Origin: Athripsodes cinereus
Lineage: Eukaryota > Arthropoda > Insecta > Trichoptera > Leptoceridae
Reading direction: 5' to 3'
DNA length: 64,000 nt
Assembly (NCBI GenBank): GCA_947579605.1
Contig: OX388325.1
Span: 14,193,572-14,257,571 of the forward strand
Every line of letters begins with the position of its first letter. The first letter of the stretch is position 1. The position numbers and the translations under genes were made by a program. Positions 1 to 9,775 of the stretch are shown piece after piece. Under the pieces are notes generated by a model. It made no database searches and was not told the origin of the DNA. It was given only the letters and a program-made list of their open reading frames with translations.

Positions 1-62
1 TGGTATAAATAAAGTAGCACAATAGCGGGTTTATTGCCTTTAGGCAATTTCTACCAACCAAC
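1..62 (-). repeat. LINE 3' end fragment
   Basis: Read on the minus strand, this short piece ends in a small stem-loop (ATTGCC, loop TAAA, GGCAAT) followed by a run toward TTTATTTATACC. That arrangement resembles the 3' terminus of the CR1-type LINE at 42.1-43.9 kb, which has a comparable GCC/GGC hairpin shortly before its tail. It is probably a 5'-truncated insertion cut by the window edge. No coding sequence is present. Confidence 0.35.
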
Positions 63-135
63 CAAATGTGAGAGAGATACAAGATACATTAATATTGATG
101 TACGTAGCTAAGCACAAAAAAGAAAAGATAGAATT

Positions 136-166
<31 letters not shown>

Positions 167-735
167 TCAATTCACGGCCTGGGCCTTTTACATATAAATA
201 TTAACATAATTATAATAAGTACACAAACAGTATTGACATACACAACACACAAAATGGACAATAAAATAAGAACCACAAATGAATAAAAATTCAAACATAG
301 GTACATTGGGAAAACGAACGGATTTTTTTTTTTTTAGATTTTATATGTCAACTTGATAATATCTTTTACATAGTCAGCATGAAATATTTTTAACAAAACA
401 AATGAGATGTCAAAAAATACAAGTAATTTAAATAGATGTCAAAAATTAAAAGTAAAAAGTCAAAGGTATGTAATATTATTAGACCACCTGAGGAATGTCA
501 GTCAATAAAGAAAAGTCAAGAACGAGATATAAAATAATTTAAAGTGGTCGATATGTTGAAATGTTAAAAGGTTAAGATATCTAATAAGCTATTTAGTGTC
601 AATTCATAAGGGTAAAAACAATATACCGAACAAAGATATAAAACATCGCGGAATTCTGATATTGAAAATTCAATAAATAATCCATAGACAAACAACAAAC
701 CACAACTGCCCAATGTCAATTTATACACTTAAATA

Positions 736-2467
736 CAGTGGGTGGCCAAATTATTAGGGACAGTAGGAAATATCTTGTATTTTCCAGTTTGATTGAAGTT
801 TTTGAACAAATATTTGGTTGTATCCTTTGCAGGTATTTTTTATTTAAAAGTGTAAACTGTTGAGATCATAAAAACAACAAATCACATGATCGAAACTATT
901 TATTTTTTATGTAAAAAAATATCTAATACAATAACTACCGTCTAATCAAATTAATCCTAGTATTTTGAAATGCCACTCTTTGCTGCAGTTAGAGCTTCTA
1001 TACGTCAAGGCATACTGTCTATGCAAAATTTTGCATTATGTTGAAGCTTCATATTGTAATGGCATTCTTTGATCAGAGTTTCAACCAGTTTGCACTTGGT
1101 TGTGACCACTTCCTTGGCAACTCCCACTTAATGAGTTCCCACATATTTTCTGTAGGGCTCATGTGAGGTAAGTTGCCCAGCCAGGGCAAAATGGTTATGT
1201 TTTTTTCTTCCAGGAATGCAGTGATACTCTTGCCTTTATGATACGGTGCCGAATCGTATATAAAGGCTTACCCATCGTGACCACCAAACCATTCTTTAAG
1301 TTGTAGAAGCAGTTGAGATTCTAGTACTCGCTTATACTGATCTTGTCTCCTCGTCCCTTTCACGATGTTAAGGCATTCCATGCCCTTGGCTGAAATGTCA
1401 AACCATGCCATGACACTAACCACTGATTTGATACATTCCACAAGACAGTCAGGGTGGAACCTGCTCCCCAGGACGTCGCCAAGCAAATCAAGTTTTTTGG
1501 ACCAAAATCTGAAAAATTGTCGTCGGAGAAGAACACCAGTAAAATATTACAAAATCTTCAAAAATATGGTATTCTCGAACTTAACAGTACTAAGAAAGTA
1601 GTTTTTACTCGATTCCAATCTGCACTACTCACATTTCGGTGTTGATTGGACCATTGCAGCCCATTCTTCTTCATTGTTTTGATAAGGCGTAATTTTTGTG
1701 ATTGGCCTTCAAGCAATCAAATTGTCTAGCGCCAACCGTCTTCTGACTGTCTTATGGAAAACTGGATATTCTTCATCCTTAATCATCGCAGTAAGACAGA
1801 ACGTAATCATTTTCCAATTTTTGAAGCATATATCCCTGATTTTCCTATCGATACGGGGAGTAATTATTCATTTTTACCCGTATTTGCTGATACGGCTACT
1901 TCCAAGGGCTTGTTTTGAGCCATTTTTATTTTGATTCTGGTGACTTCTGACTTTGTAAGATCTGCTACATGTCTCTGGGAATATGTTGAGTATAATTACA
2001 AGTTTGCATTTCTCTGCATTTTCTTGGAAACGTGTCTGAAGTCTTACCCATGCAAAATCGAGATATTTTTGAGGTTATTATCATATGCAATGTTTAAAAA
2101 ATTGAAATCCGCCAATTAATATATCTGAAATTGATTAAACAAGAAACATTACTTACTTTTTTTCTTCACAAAACTTCACAAAAAAACATCAGGAAAATCA
2201 ATTTAAAATTGTTTTATAGGCCTTCAAAACATGAGTTGTTTTTAACATGTTTTTAGCAAGCGACGACCGAATAAGAATCAATCTCATTTTTTTCGTAAAT
2301 GACATAGAGTAGCAGTTTTTTCACTTATCAAAAATGATAATAGTGACACCAGTAGTAAAAATAAATAGAAAAAACTCATTAAAAATGATATTTTATGCTC
2401 AAAAAATTCAGTTAAACTGGAAAATACAAAATTTTTGCACTGTCCCTAATAATTTGGCCACCCACTG
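736..2467. mobile_element. Tc1-like DNA transposon with perfect terminal repeats and TA duplication
   Basis: Both ends begin CAGTGGGTGGCCAAATTATT; the perfect match runs 28 bases and continues imperfectly to about 60. The element is flanked by TA on both sides (734-735 and 2468-2469), the duplication expected of the Tc1/mariner superfamily. Length is 1,732 bp. It contains one decayed transposase gene on the minus strand. It was inserted into the 3' end of LINE ORF2 and supplies that ORF with a new C-terminus and stop codon. It arrived after the LINE, so it is one of the later events in this region. Confidence 0.92.
970..1610 (-). pseudogene. Tc1-like DD34E transposase, frameshifted
   Basis: Three stretches in different frames match the Tc1 transposase catalytic core. 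First is FSDDNFSDFGPKN near 1,535, where the first catalytic Asp lies. Next is SVVSVMAWFDISAKGME near 1,400, equivalent to the family's SVMVWG segment. Then comes DSAPYHKGKS (second Asp) followed by LPHMSPTENMW (catalytic Glu). I count 34 residues between the second Asp and the Glu, the DD34E spacing of true Tc1 elements. Frameshifts separate the segments, so no functional protein can be made. The N-terminal helix-turn-helix region should lie between about 1,640 and 2,120 on the same strand, but I could not follow it. Confidence 0.85.
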
Positions 2468-5274
2468 TATGTTATAACTTCACGTTTGAATTTGAGGAAA
2501 TTGTCAATAAAAATATCCGTGTTATCCCCGACCAAGTTTCCCAGTCTATGAAGTCTATTCATAGGAGAGTGGAAGGTGTAATTATTTTGAGTGTTAAACT
2601 CTCGAAATAACACAGATTGTCTGGTACTTCTGGTCGGAACATTAAATTGGATCATTTCGATCAGTTCTGGAGAGTCGATTGCACCATTCAGAAGTTTGTG
2701 CAGGAAGCAAAGATCAAACATAATTCTTCGACTCTCCAAACTGAGGAGACCGAGCTCATGCATTAGAACGGGGTAGTCAATATCTTCGACAGGTATCCCT
2801 AACTTGAAATTCACAAGCCTCAAGAACTTTCTCTGTATTCTCTCCACTGCCTTGATATGTATAGCATAATTAGGTGACCATATTGTAGTGTTATATTCCA
2901 GTAAAGGTCTTACAAGTGAAACAAAGATCAGTCTATAAGACTGGATAAATTGGAGGTCGGTTGTCAGTCTAAAAATAAAGCCAAGTGTTCTCATTGATCT
3001 ACCGACAATTTCCTCGATATGTAGGTTATAAGTTAAATCTTCAGAGAAGGTAATGCCTAGATCCTTCAAACTAGCGACGGAGTCAAGTGTTACACTATCT
3101 ATCGAGTAATTGTATGTAATTTTAGTTTTAGTTTTATGGAATCTGATGACCTGGCATTTAGCTATGTTGAGATGAAGTTTGTTTTGTATACACCAGTCAT
3201 TCAGAGAATCTAAATTATTTTGCAAAATTATACAGTCATCAGCACTCTTTATAGATTTATATAACTTAAGATCATCCGCGAACAGTAACACCTCTATTTC
3301 TCCGAAGATCTCAACTATGTCGTTTATAAATAGATTAAATAGAATTGGCCCCAAGTGCGATCCCTGCGGTACACCACTATATGCATATATTGTATCTGAG
3401 ACACAATCGCCTACCTTTACTTTGAGAGTCCTTTTTGTGAGATAGCTCTCAATCCAATGAAAGAAAACTCCGTCGACTCCGTATCCACGTAGTTTATTTA
3501 GCAGCAAGTCATGAGACACCTTGTCGAATGCTTTGGAGAAGTCTGTGTATACAGAGTCGACTTGTCCTCGTTTAGAAAGTGTACTAAGGATGAAATTCTC
3601 ATAAATCAAAAGATTAGTTAATGTAGATTTTTTTGGAATAAATCCGTGTTGTAAAGTGGTTATAATATTGTTGATGGGTTGTCTGATTTTTTTTATAATA
3701 ATGGACTCAAAAAGTTTTGGAATGGCTGATAATATGCATATAGGTCTATAATTAATAACATGACTATTATCACCTTTTTTGAAAATTGGCTTCACATAAC
3801 CTTGCTTCCAGATGTCAGGAAAAATACCTGCTCTTAATGAGAGGGAAAACAGGATTTGTAAATGAGTGGCAAATAAATCAACACATTTCTTTAAGAGAAT
3901 GTTGGGAATTCCATCTGGACCAACTGTTGTTGAAGTGTCCAAGTCTAGGATCGCACATTTGACCTCGTCAACAGTAATTATTATGCTGGGCAAGTTGATA
4001 ATCTTATTAGTGAAAAAATCTGAGTCAGTATGAGTGGAAGGAACGTCGTAAACGCTCTGAAAAAAAGAAGCAAACAGATTTGCTGCGCTTTGAGCGCATT
4101 CAGAGTATTGATTGTTATAGACTACTTTTGATGGAATTTCGACTCGATCCTCTCTCAAATCATTAACGAACCTCCACAGACCCCGAGTATCCCTAGGTAA
4201 CCTGCTTTCTATAACCTCCATGTGTTGAGAAAAACATTTCTTGGACAAAATAGTACATTGACTTCGTAAGTCGGAAAAGTGGTTGTAATCATCAATGTCC
4301 GATGTTTCCTTGTATTTTCTATGTGCAATTTTCTTTTTTATTGTAAGATGCTGGGTGAACCATTTTGGATAAGATGAAGATTTTACTAATTTTTCAGGCA
4401 CATAGGTATCGATAAGAGTTCTAATATTATCGTTATAGAGTTCGACAGCAGTATTAATATTAGTTTCGTTTTGCAAAAAACTGAAATCCGTATTTAGTAA
4501 GAAGTTTGTAATACCAGGATAATCAGCGTCGTGGAAGTTCCTCATGAAGATTGGTTTGTTGTTTTTACAAAAAGGTTGCGATGTAATAGCAATGTCGAGA
4601 GGCGGATGGTAAGCATCAATCGGCAGTAAGACCGAAGAGGACTCATTCACCGTAGTGACACCGGAGTCAGACGTGAAAACCAGATCAAGGATCCTTCCAT
4701 GGCTATTTTTAATATTATTCGCCTGAAGAAGGCCATAATAATTTGCCATGTCAACCATCTCTGCAGCTTTCTCATTGTTAATGTTGTTGGAAATTTGTAA
4801 ATCAGCTGGAAAGAGGTCGCTGTTGATCCCATCGACGGTTTTCCAGTTACAATCGGGCAAATTAAAGTCTCCAGTCAAAATAAGTTTTGATTTTTTATGC
4901 TTTGATCTTATCATCTCAATCTCCTCGTGATAATTTTTGTAAAGGGTTAAGTCAGAACCTGGTGGAAAATATACACACCCAAAGATGACGGATTCATGAG
5001 GGCTTTTAACCATGACAAATAATTGTTCAATGTTTTTATTTCTAGTGGCTAATTTTCTGCTGGAAATTTTCTTCGAGACTGCGACTAAAACCCCACCACC
5101 CCTCGACTTGCTACTAGTATTAGAGCTTCTATCACATCTATAAATATTGTAATAATGTGAAAAACCCAATTCCGAGTCACGGATGCTAGGACTCAACCAA
5201 GTCTCTGTAAGTAGAATCACATCATGTGTAAAACATGATAGAGACTGGCGAAGGTCATGGAGTTTAGTGTTCAT
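2446..5274 (-). CDS. LINE ORF2: AP endonuclease and reverse transcriptase
   Basis: A 942-residue open frame. The N-terminal third is an apurinic-like endonuclease (LLTETWLSP near residue 22, LTGDFNLPDCNW near 135). The centre is a reverse transcriptase with YTDFSKAFDKVSH, SGVPQGSHLGP and the catalytic LLFADDLKLY near residue 665; a thumb-like C-terminus follows. There is no RNase H domain, as in many Jockey/CR1-type elements. The first Met is probably not the functional start. The same frame continues upstream as YLQNVRG, a typical endonuclease N-terminus, back to a stop at 5314-5316. The last residues, SGWPNY, come from the Tc1 inverted repeat. Without that insertion the frame would end four codons later, in the sequence at 724-733. 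ORF2 overlaps the ORF1 stop by ATGA. Confidence 0.88.
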   Translation of the reverse strand: MNTKLHDLRQSLSCFTHDVILLTETWLSPSIRDSELGFSHYYNIYRCDRSSNTSSKSRGGGVLVAVSKKISSRKLATRNKNIEQLFVMVKSPHESVIFGCVYFPPGSDLTLYKNYHEEIEMIRSKHKKSKLILTGDFNLPDCNWKTVDGINSDLFPADLQISNNINNEKAAEMVDMANYYGLLQANNIKNSHGRILDLVFTSDSGVTTVNESSSVLLPIDAYHPPLDIAITSQPFCKNNKPIFMRNFHDADYPGITNFLLNTDFSFLQNETNINTAVELYNDNIRTLIDTYVPEKLVKSSSYPKWFTQHLTIKKKIAHRKYKETSDIDDYNHFSDLRSQCTILSKKCFSQHMEVIESRLPRDTRGLWRFVNDLREDRVEIPSKVVYNNQYSECAQSAANLFASFFQSVYDVPSTHTDSDFFTNKIINLPSIIITVDEVKCAILDLDTSTTVGPDGIPNILLKKCVDLFATHLQILFSLSLRAGIFPDIWKQGYVKPIFKKGDNSHVINYRPICILSAIPKLFESIIIKKIRQPINNIITTLQHGFIPKKSTLTNLLIYENFILSTLSKRGQVDSVYTDFSKAFDKVSHDLLLNKLRGYGVDGVFFHWIESYLTKRTLKVKVGDCVSDTIYAYSGVPQGSHLGPILFNLFINDIVEIFGEIEVLLFADDLKLYKSIKSADDCIILQNNLDSLNDWCIQNKLHLNIAKCQVIRFHKTKTKITYNYSIDSVTLDSVASLKDLGITFSEDLTYNLHIEEIVGRSMRTLGFIFRLTTDLQFIQSYRLIFVSLVRPLLEYNTTIWSPNYAIHIKAVERIQRKFLRLVNFKLGIPVEDIDYPVLMHELGLLSLESRRIMFDLCFLHKLLNGAIDSPELIEMIQFNVPTRSTRQSVLFREFNTQNNYTFHSPMNRLHRLGNLVGDNTDIFIDNFLKFKREVITYSGWPNY

Positions 5275-6197
5275 TCCTCTGACGTTCTGTAGGTAACATT
5301 GTAGTTTTTTGAGTTATTAACTTTAACAACCCTCGGACAACCCCTAATATATTTTATTATTAAATTATTTTCGCCATTTTGAGTCCTTGCATCGAGCTCT
5401 TCCTTGAGCTTTATATATTGATTTCTTTGAACTACAGTCTGATCTCTGTATATTTTTATGTTTTAATGCAATTTAGTTTTGTTCTTTAAAACCTCACCCA
5501 CCTGATTCTGATTTTTTAATATGACTTTAATAGGTCGTGGTTTATTATTGAAGCTTTTACCCAACCTAAAACATTTCATTTCACCACAAGATATGGACTG
5601 ATCAACTTCCTTTAAGATGTTATAAACCTTTAACTTGTCATCCTTTAAGCTCTCTTCACGCTTAGATTGTGAGCTTTCTTCTATATTACATATAATGATG
5701 TTGTTTTTTCTTTTGCTTCTCTCCTCAATTTCTGCTGCAATGGAATCCGTTTGGGCGACGTTGTGATTCAATTTATTGTTTTCCAAGTTTTGAACTTTAT
5801 TTCCAAGATTGTTTATTCTTTGTTTTAGTTATTTGTTTTCGACAATTAGCTCATCAATCAGGTGTAATTTAGACGCAATTTCGTTCATTTTTGTTAATAA
5901 ACTCCTATTTTGTGCTTCCATATGACATTTAACATCGTTAACGTCATCATGTAGGCCAGTTAAGCACTCTCTCAAAGAGTCGTCAATAGCGATGACGTCA
6001 TCCAATTTATTTGTTTTGTCGTTACTACGCCCAGTACTCCCATCATTTAATGGTAGTGACGTTCTCTGTAGGTAGGTGCCCTTAGAAGTTCCTTTGGGCG
6101 AATCGCGCTTACTCGATTTTACACCAGATGTCGTCGGAATATTTCTATCAGTATTGTTTTTCCTAGTTCTTCGCATTATTGGTCTATCAGAGTCCAT
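5271..6197 (-). pseudogene. LINE ORF1 with two in-frame stops
   Basis: This is the nucleic-acid-binding ORF1 of the LINE, about 308 codons in one frame. The N-terminus is basic and low-complexity (MDSDRPIMRRTRKNN). A helical region follows that continues past a TAA at 5829-5831 as LKQRINNLGNKVQNLENN, a likely coiled coil. Then comes an RRM-like segment (KRKNNIIICNIEES near 5,720 and later RPIKVILKN). A second TAA at 5463-5465 interrupts it, after which the frame runs on (NIYRDQTVVQRNQYIKLKEE) to a TGA at 5271-5273. Both stops leave the frame unchanged, so they are point changes in one ancestral ORF. The terminal TGA overlaps the ORF2 ATG. Confidence 0.85.
5304..5310 (-). promoter_or_regulatory. 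Candidate -1 ribosomal frameshift site A AAA AAC
   Basis: On the minus strand the heptamer AAAAAAC is set in the ORF1 frame as tcA AAA AAC, the classical X XXY YYZ layout for a -1 slip. A -1 shift here places the ribosome exactly in the ORF2 frame. The ORF2 frame opens only two codons upstream, after a TAA at 5314-5316, and then reads through QNVRG into the endonuclease. No downstream pseudoknot was demonstrated. Reinitiation at the ATGA overlap (5271-5274) is the competing explanation. Confidence 0.5.
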
Positions 6198-6269
6198 TTT
6201 AATTAATATCTTTATTTATTTTAAATTATCAACGATAAACAAAGAAAAAAAAAAGAACATGTAAAATGA

Positions 6270-6362
6270 TATTCCAACGGTGGGATTCGAACTCGCGCCA
6301 ACCAACTCAGTTCAGTAGGTACGTAAGTACCGCGGCTCAGACAGTTCAGCTATGGTCGCCGA
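6270..6362 (-). repeat. tRNA-like pol III sequence, possible SINE head
   Basis: The minus strand carries GAGTTCGAATCCC at 6283-6295, matching the B box of tRNA genes at nearly every position. About 60 bases upstream lies ATAGCTGAACTGTCTGAG, a weaker A-box match. The spacing and a possible long variable arm resemble a Leu/Ser-type tRNA, but no complete cloverleaf could be drawn. It is either a tRNA-derived SINE head or a degenerate tRNA. It lies just upstream of the LINE's 5' end. Confidence 0.4.
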
Positions 6363-6756
6363 TGACGTAGGTGGGACAGTAGTAGTATTAGAGTTTCAGT
6401 AGCGTAGTAATAAAACTGAGCAGCTACCCACTTGATGGAATTCAAAAATATTATTGATGTATGTAGATGTAGTTATGTTCCTTCACTCAATATCGAATAT
6501 ATAATGTGTGATAGCGTACCTTGTGTGTGTAATCTGCTTAAATTGATATGATGTATAAACTGCGCAATGTTTTAATTTGCAACTGTGTAATTTCTGTCAC
6601 TTTGTGTTGGATATAAACGTTTTAATTGATAAATTTAACAAGAGCACAAAAAGTACGTCCGTCTAATTTAACTGTTTGTGTGTATGAATAAACACAATCA
6701 AAAATAATAAACACAATAAACAGAATAAACACAATCAAAAATATACATATATATTC
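6363..6756. other. Non-coding AT-rich stretch
   Basis: No coding sequence or clear repeat was recognised. Several copies of AATAAACACAAT occur near 6,680-6,740. Confidence 0.5.
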
Positions 6757-6845
6757 CTATAGAAGTATCGCTTTTGGGTACTCTACGTACAGTAGCCTTG
6801 AGAAAGGCTTTTTATAGTTGGTTTTGAGAAAGACCGTTGGCTTCT

Positions 6846-6883
6846 GCCCGACGTTTCGTGCAGGATTCAACCTGACATCAGCT
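6846..6883 (-). ncRNA. Hammerhead-ribozyme-like motif in Penelope 3' region
   Basis: On the minus strand CTGATG is followed by a short hairpin (CAGG...CCTG), then CGAAACGTC. The ACGT after GAA is the minimal stem III found in Penelope-associated hammerheads. The expected A after CTGATG is T, and stem I does not pair well, so it is at best a decayed ribozyme. Confidence 0.3.
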
Positions 6884-6985
6884 GGGGCGTAGAGGGGCGG
6901 TGGCAGGCTTCGGCGGCGCGGGTGTCGTGAAGGCAGCAGGCATCGATGAGCAAGGGAGAACGGAGATATTGTCGACGTACACCTA

Positions 6986-7930
6986 CTACGATTCACGGCC
7001 GCAGCGTGAAACGGTCGGTGTGGTGAGAGAGCGTGCAGCGAGGCGGGTACTACGTCGCGCAGGCTGGGGAGTGGCTATGTTAGCACGTTGAGTACGGGTG
7101 TGGGTCGTTGTGTTCGGGGGTGTTAGAGTGACGTCGATCGGTGGTGTATGGTTGACGGCTGTCCGAGAGGGAGCGATCGAGCGTGAAGATGAGTGATGCG
7201 TTTTTTTGATTACCGTTTGCCAGGCGAACGGTAATCGCTTACTATCATCACGTGAATTCATGCTGTGGTCCCGTTTGTGTATCTCAATCGCCTCGCGGTA
7301 TACGCGGGAAGACTCGTTGTTGAGTTTGGCGATTGTTCGAGCTGAATCGAAGTCGATACAGTGTCCTTCAGTCATACTATGCATCGCTAGGGTAGAAGAT
7401 GTTTTTTTACCCTACACATCTACTCTGTGTTCATCCACTCGAGCAGATGTGCGGCGGTTAGTTTTGCCTATATAGACTTTAGGACAGTCTTTACACGGGA
7501 CCTCGTATACACCGTGTGATTCGTTTGGGATGTGATATTTAACACACCGCAGCATAGATTCAATCTTTTGATGGGGAGCGAAGACGACTTTTATATCGTG
7601 ACGGCGTAATATGCGGCCGACACGATCGGTAGTTCCACGCACGTAAGGTAGCTTTGCAAAGCCCCGTAACCGAGTATTATCATCGATTTCGGTTCTCTGA
7701 GTCTCTTCTCGGGCAAATGCCTTCTTGATAATCGAATCAGAGTATCCGTTGCTTTGCAGGGCTCTCCTCAAGCGCGATAGTTCGACCGACCGGTGTTGAT
7801 CGTTGGCAATAGTCTTTGATCTATGCGTTAGTGTGTTAACTACACCTGAGAGTTGTGCGGGGTGATGATGAGACGACGCGTTAAGATATCGATCGGTGTG
7901 GGTTTTTTTGCGATAAACATCGAAGGACAT
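6986..7930 (-). pseudogene. Penelope-like GIY-YIG endonuclease region
   Basis: The reading frame starts MSFDVYRKKTHTDRYLN, the region downstream of the reverse transcriptase in these elements. Further on comes GVYEVPCKDCPKVYIGKTNR, a GIY-YIG nuclease motif with a Cys pair (CKDC), and RTSARVDEHR. One TAG at 7412-7414 interrupts it. The same frame then continues as HSMTEGHCIDFDSARTIA, the expected second half of the nuclease, and ends in a Ser/Thr/Arg-rich tail. The endonuclease normally nicks target DNA for target-primed reverse transcription. With no RT domain and an internal stop this copy is a relic. Confidence 0.75.
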
Positions 7931-7989
7931 AGCGATACTTCTAAAGCGATACTTCTATATGAATAATATGCTCTGCGAAAACACCTTTT

Positions 7990-9185
7990 CAAACATATAT
8001 ATAGGGATGAAGGGAGGGAGGGGAAGGGATATGATTAAGTTGAGTTATTGAGAGAGAGATAGTGATGTTTCAGTCTGCTTTTGAATATAGAAATAGTGGG
8101 AGCAAGTCTGATCAATAAGGGTAAATCATTCCATAACCGAGCTGCATGTATAGTGAATGAAGATGTAAAGAAGGATGATCTGTGAGTGGGAATGGTCAAC
8201 GTACCAAGTGCACCAGAACGAAGAGGCAAACCATGAGATGCCAAAGGTGCAAAACGAGATTTTAGGTAGTTCGGAGTAGTTCGATTGTGGAGAACATTAA
8301 AGAAAAGACAAAGAATATGCAGATTTCGACGCTGTGACATTTTTAACCATTTGAGCTCGTTGCGATAGTGGGAGATATGATCAAATTTACGAAGCCCGTA
8401 AATAAAACGAATGCATATGTTTTGTAAGCGCTCAAGTTTCATTTGTTGTTCGTTAGTAATGTCCAGGTAGGCTACATTCGCATATTCCAGTAGAGGGAGA
8501 AGTAGAGTTTGGGACAGAAGAATTTTAGTCTCTAAAGGAAAAAAGTTTTAGTGACGTTTAAGTGAATGGAGACTAAAGAAAAACTTACGACTAACCTCTC
8601 CAATCTGGGGCTGCCAGGATAAATTTTGGTTGAAAAATAAACCTAGGTTCTCGACCTTTTTTGAAAGAGGAATTTCAGAATAATTAAGGTATATCTTGGG
8701 TAATAACTCCGATCGAATTTTAGATAAGAGGCGGGAACTACCAATAAGAATAGCTTGAGATTTAGAAGGGTTGAGTAATAGACCATTTTGCTGTGCCCAG
8801 TGAGAAATGCGATCCAATTCACCATTTACGTGACTAAATGCAAGCTGAGCTTGATCCAACTCGAAATGTGAATAGATTTGTAAGTCATCTGCGTACAGAT
8901 GATGGTCAATATCTATATGTTCGACAATTGAGTTGATATAGAGCGAAAATAAGAGAGGTGATAGGATTCCGCCTTGAGGAACTCCTGCCGTCAGTGGCAA
9001 CCAATCTGATGTTTGACTATCATTCATTTTAATAGATTGAGTCCTATCTCTTAAGTAAGAATCAAACCAGCGAATTGTGCTGTCGGAGAGATTGTAATAT
9101 TTTAATTTTGCGAGAAGTATGTCAAAGTCGACAGAGTTAAAGGCGCTGCTGAAATCAAGTAGTAAGAGAAGAACAATATAAATAA
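7990..9185 (-). pseudogene. CR1-type LINE reverse transcriptase, 5'-truncated
   Basis: The minus-strand frame enters at LLDFSSAFN (about 9,160) and runs through GVPQGGILSPLLFSL, the catalytic HLYADDLQIYSHF and LLLNPSKSQAILIG. It is stopped by a TAA at 8548-8550, then continues in the same frame through MKLERLQNICIRFIYGL to LKHHYLSLNNST at 8035. The sequence is close to the plus-strand LINE at 42.1-43.5 kb, which has no stop at the equivalent site, so this is an older member of that family. It is 5'-truncated at about 9,185. The 3' end lies near 7,990 without an obvious TTTA tail. Confidence 0.85.
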
Positions 9186-9518
9186 AAGAAAAAAAAACAA
9201 CATACTACCAATTAATTTCAAATAGGAAAATACTTTTTATTGTGAACTGTGCAAAGGTTTAGTTGAAATAAATAGTGGATAAGCTATTGATCAAAGGTAA
9301 ATATTTTATATGAAAAAGTATTTGTGTTTCATAAAATGTTACGCCATGATATTTTTTTGTGAAATATTTTGTGTTTGTGTATTGTAGTATTATTTTGTGA
9401 AAAACATTTTTAGAGACTAGCAAAACTTTGCGATATTTTCCAGCAATAAAACACAATAGTTATATTATTAGAATACGGATTTGTATGTATGGGTAAGTAC
9501 AAACGATGAACTTTTTTC
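9186..9518. other. Non-coding AT-rich stretch
   Basis: Nothing recognisable. Short open frames here have no similarity to known families. Confidence 0.5.
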
Positions 9519-9567
9519 GTTCTGTATGTTTTGTTCAAATTCAATTTGTGAACAAAACATACAGAAC
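9519..9567. repeat. Perfect 19-bp hairpin
   Basis: GTTCTGTATGTTTTGTTCA at 9519-9537 is exactly complementary to 9549-9567, with an 11-base loop. It is followed to about 9,760 by a G/C-richer stretch full of ACCCG/CGGGT words (for example GGGTCATCGGGTCC and ACCCGTTGACCCGT), possibly part of a non-autonomous transposon. Confidence 0.6.
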
Positions 9568-9775
9568 TTACCTGTCATCCGCTTAAACGGATCCTACATG
9601 TTATCGTCTCAAACAGATCTTTCGGGTCATCGGGTCCTCACAGATCCAACGGGTCTCCGCTCAAACAGATCATTAGGACCCGTTGACCCGTAAGTGATCT
9701 GTAGACCCACGGGTCAATTTGGAAGGACCCGAACATTTGACTCGGGTCGGATCTGTGTTACACACATAGATTTAT

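Larger units (their letters stand above)
136..6230 (-). mobile_element. Two-ORF LINE (Jockey-like), nearly full length
   Basis: A non-LTR retrotransposon on the minus strand. It has ORF1 (coiled coil plus RRM-like region), ORF2 (AP endonuclease plus reverse transcriptase), a 3' UTR of about 550 bases and a (TAAA)n tail at 136-167. Just before the tail is a small hairpin (AAAAGGCCCAGGCCGT, 174-190 complement). A Tc1-like transposon at 736-2467 sits within the last codons of ORF2, so the 3' UTR (136-735) is separated from the coding part. The 5' end is placed shortly upstream of the ORF1 start by inference only. No convincing target duplication was found. The copy is dead because ORF1 carries two stop codons, but it is young enough for ORF2 to remain open over more than 930 codons. 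Confidence 0.85.
6757..7957 (-). mobile_element. 5'-truncated Penelope-like element
   Basis: The C-terminal third of a Penelope-like retroelement, including the GIY-YIG endonuclease and the following non-coding end. The minus-strand 3' terminus reads AAAGCGATACTTCTATA (around 6,756-6,774). The same sequence recurs in the opposite orientation at 7,941-7,958, right at the upstream edge. Penelope elements often carry such inverted or tandem pieces of their own ends. The reverse transcriptase domain is missing, so the copy cannot move by itself. Confidence 0.75.

Noticed and set aside
6272..6362. Functional tRNA gene
   Set aside because: B box is good, but no complete acceptor stem or anticodon arm could be paired.
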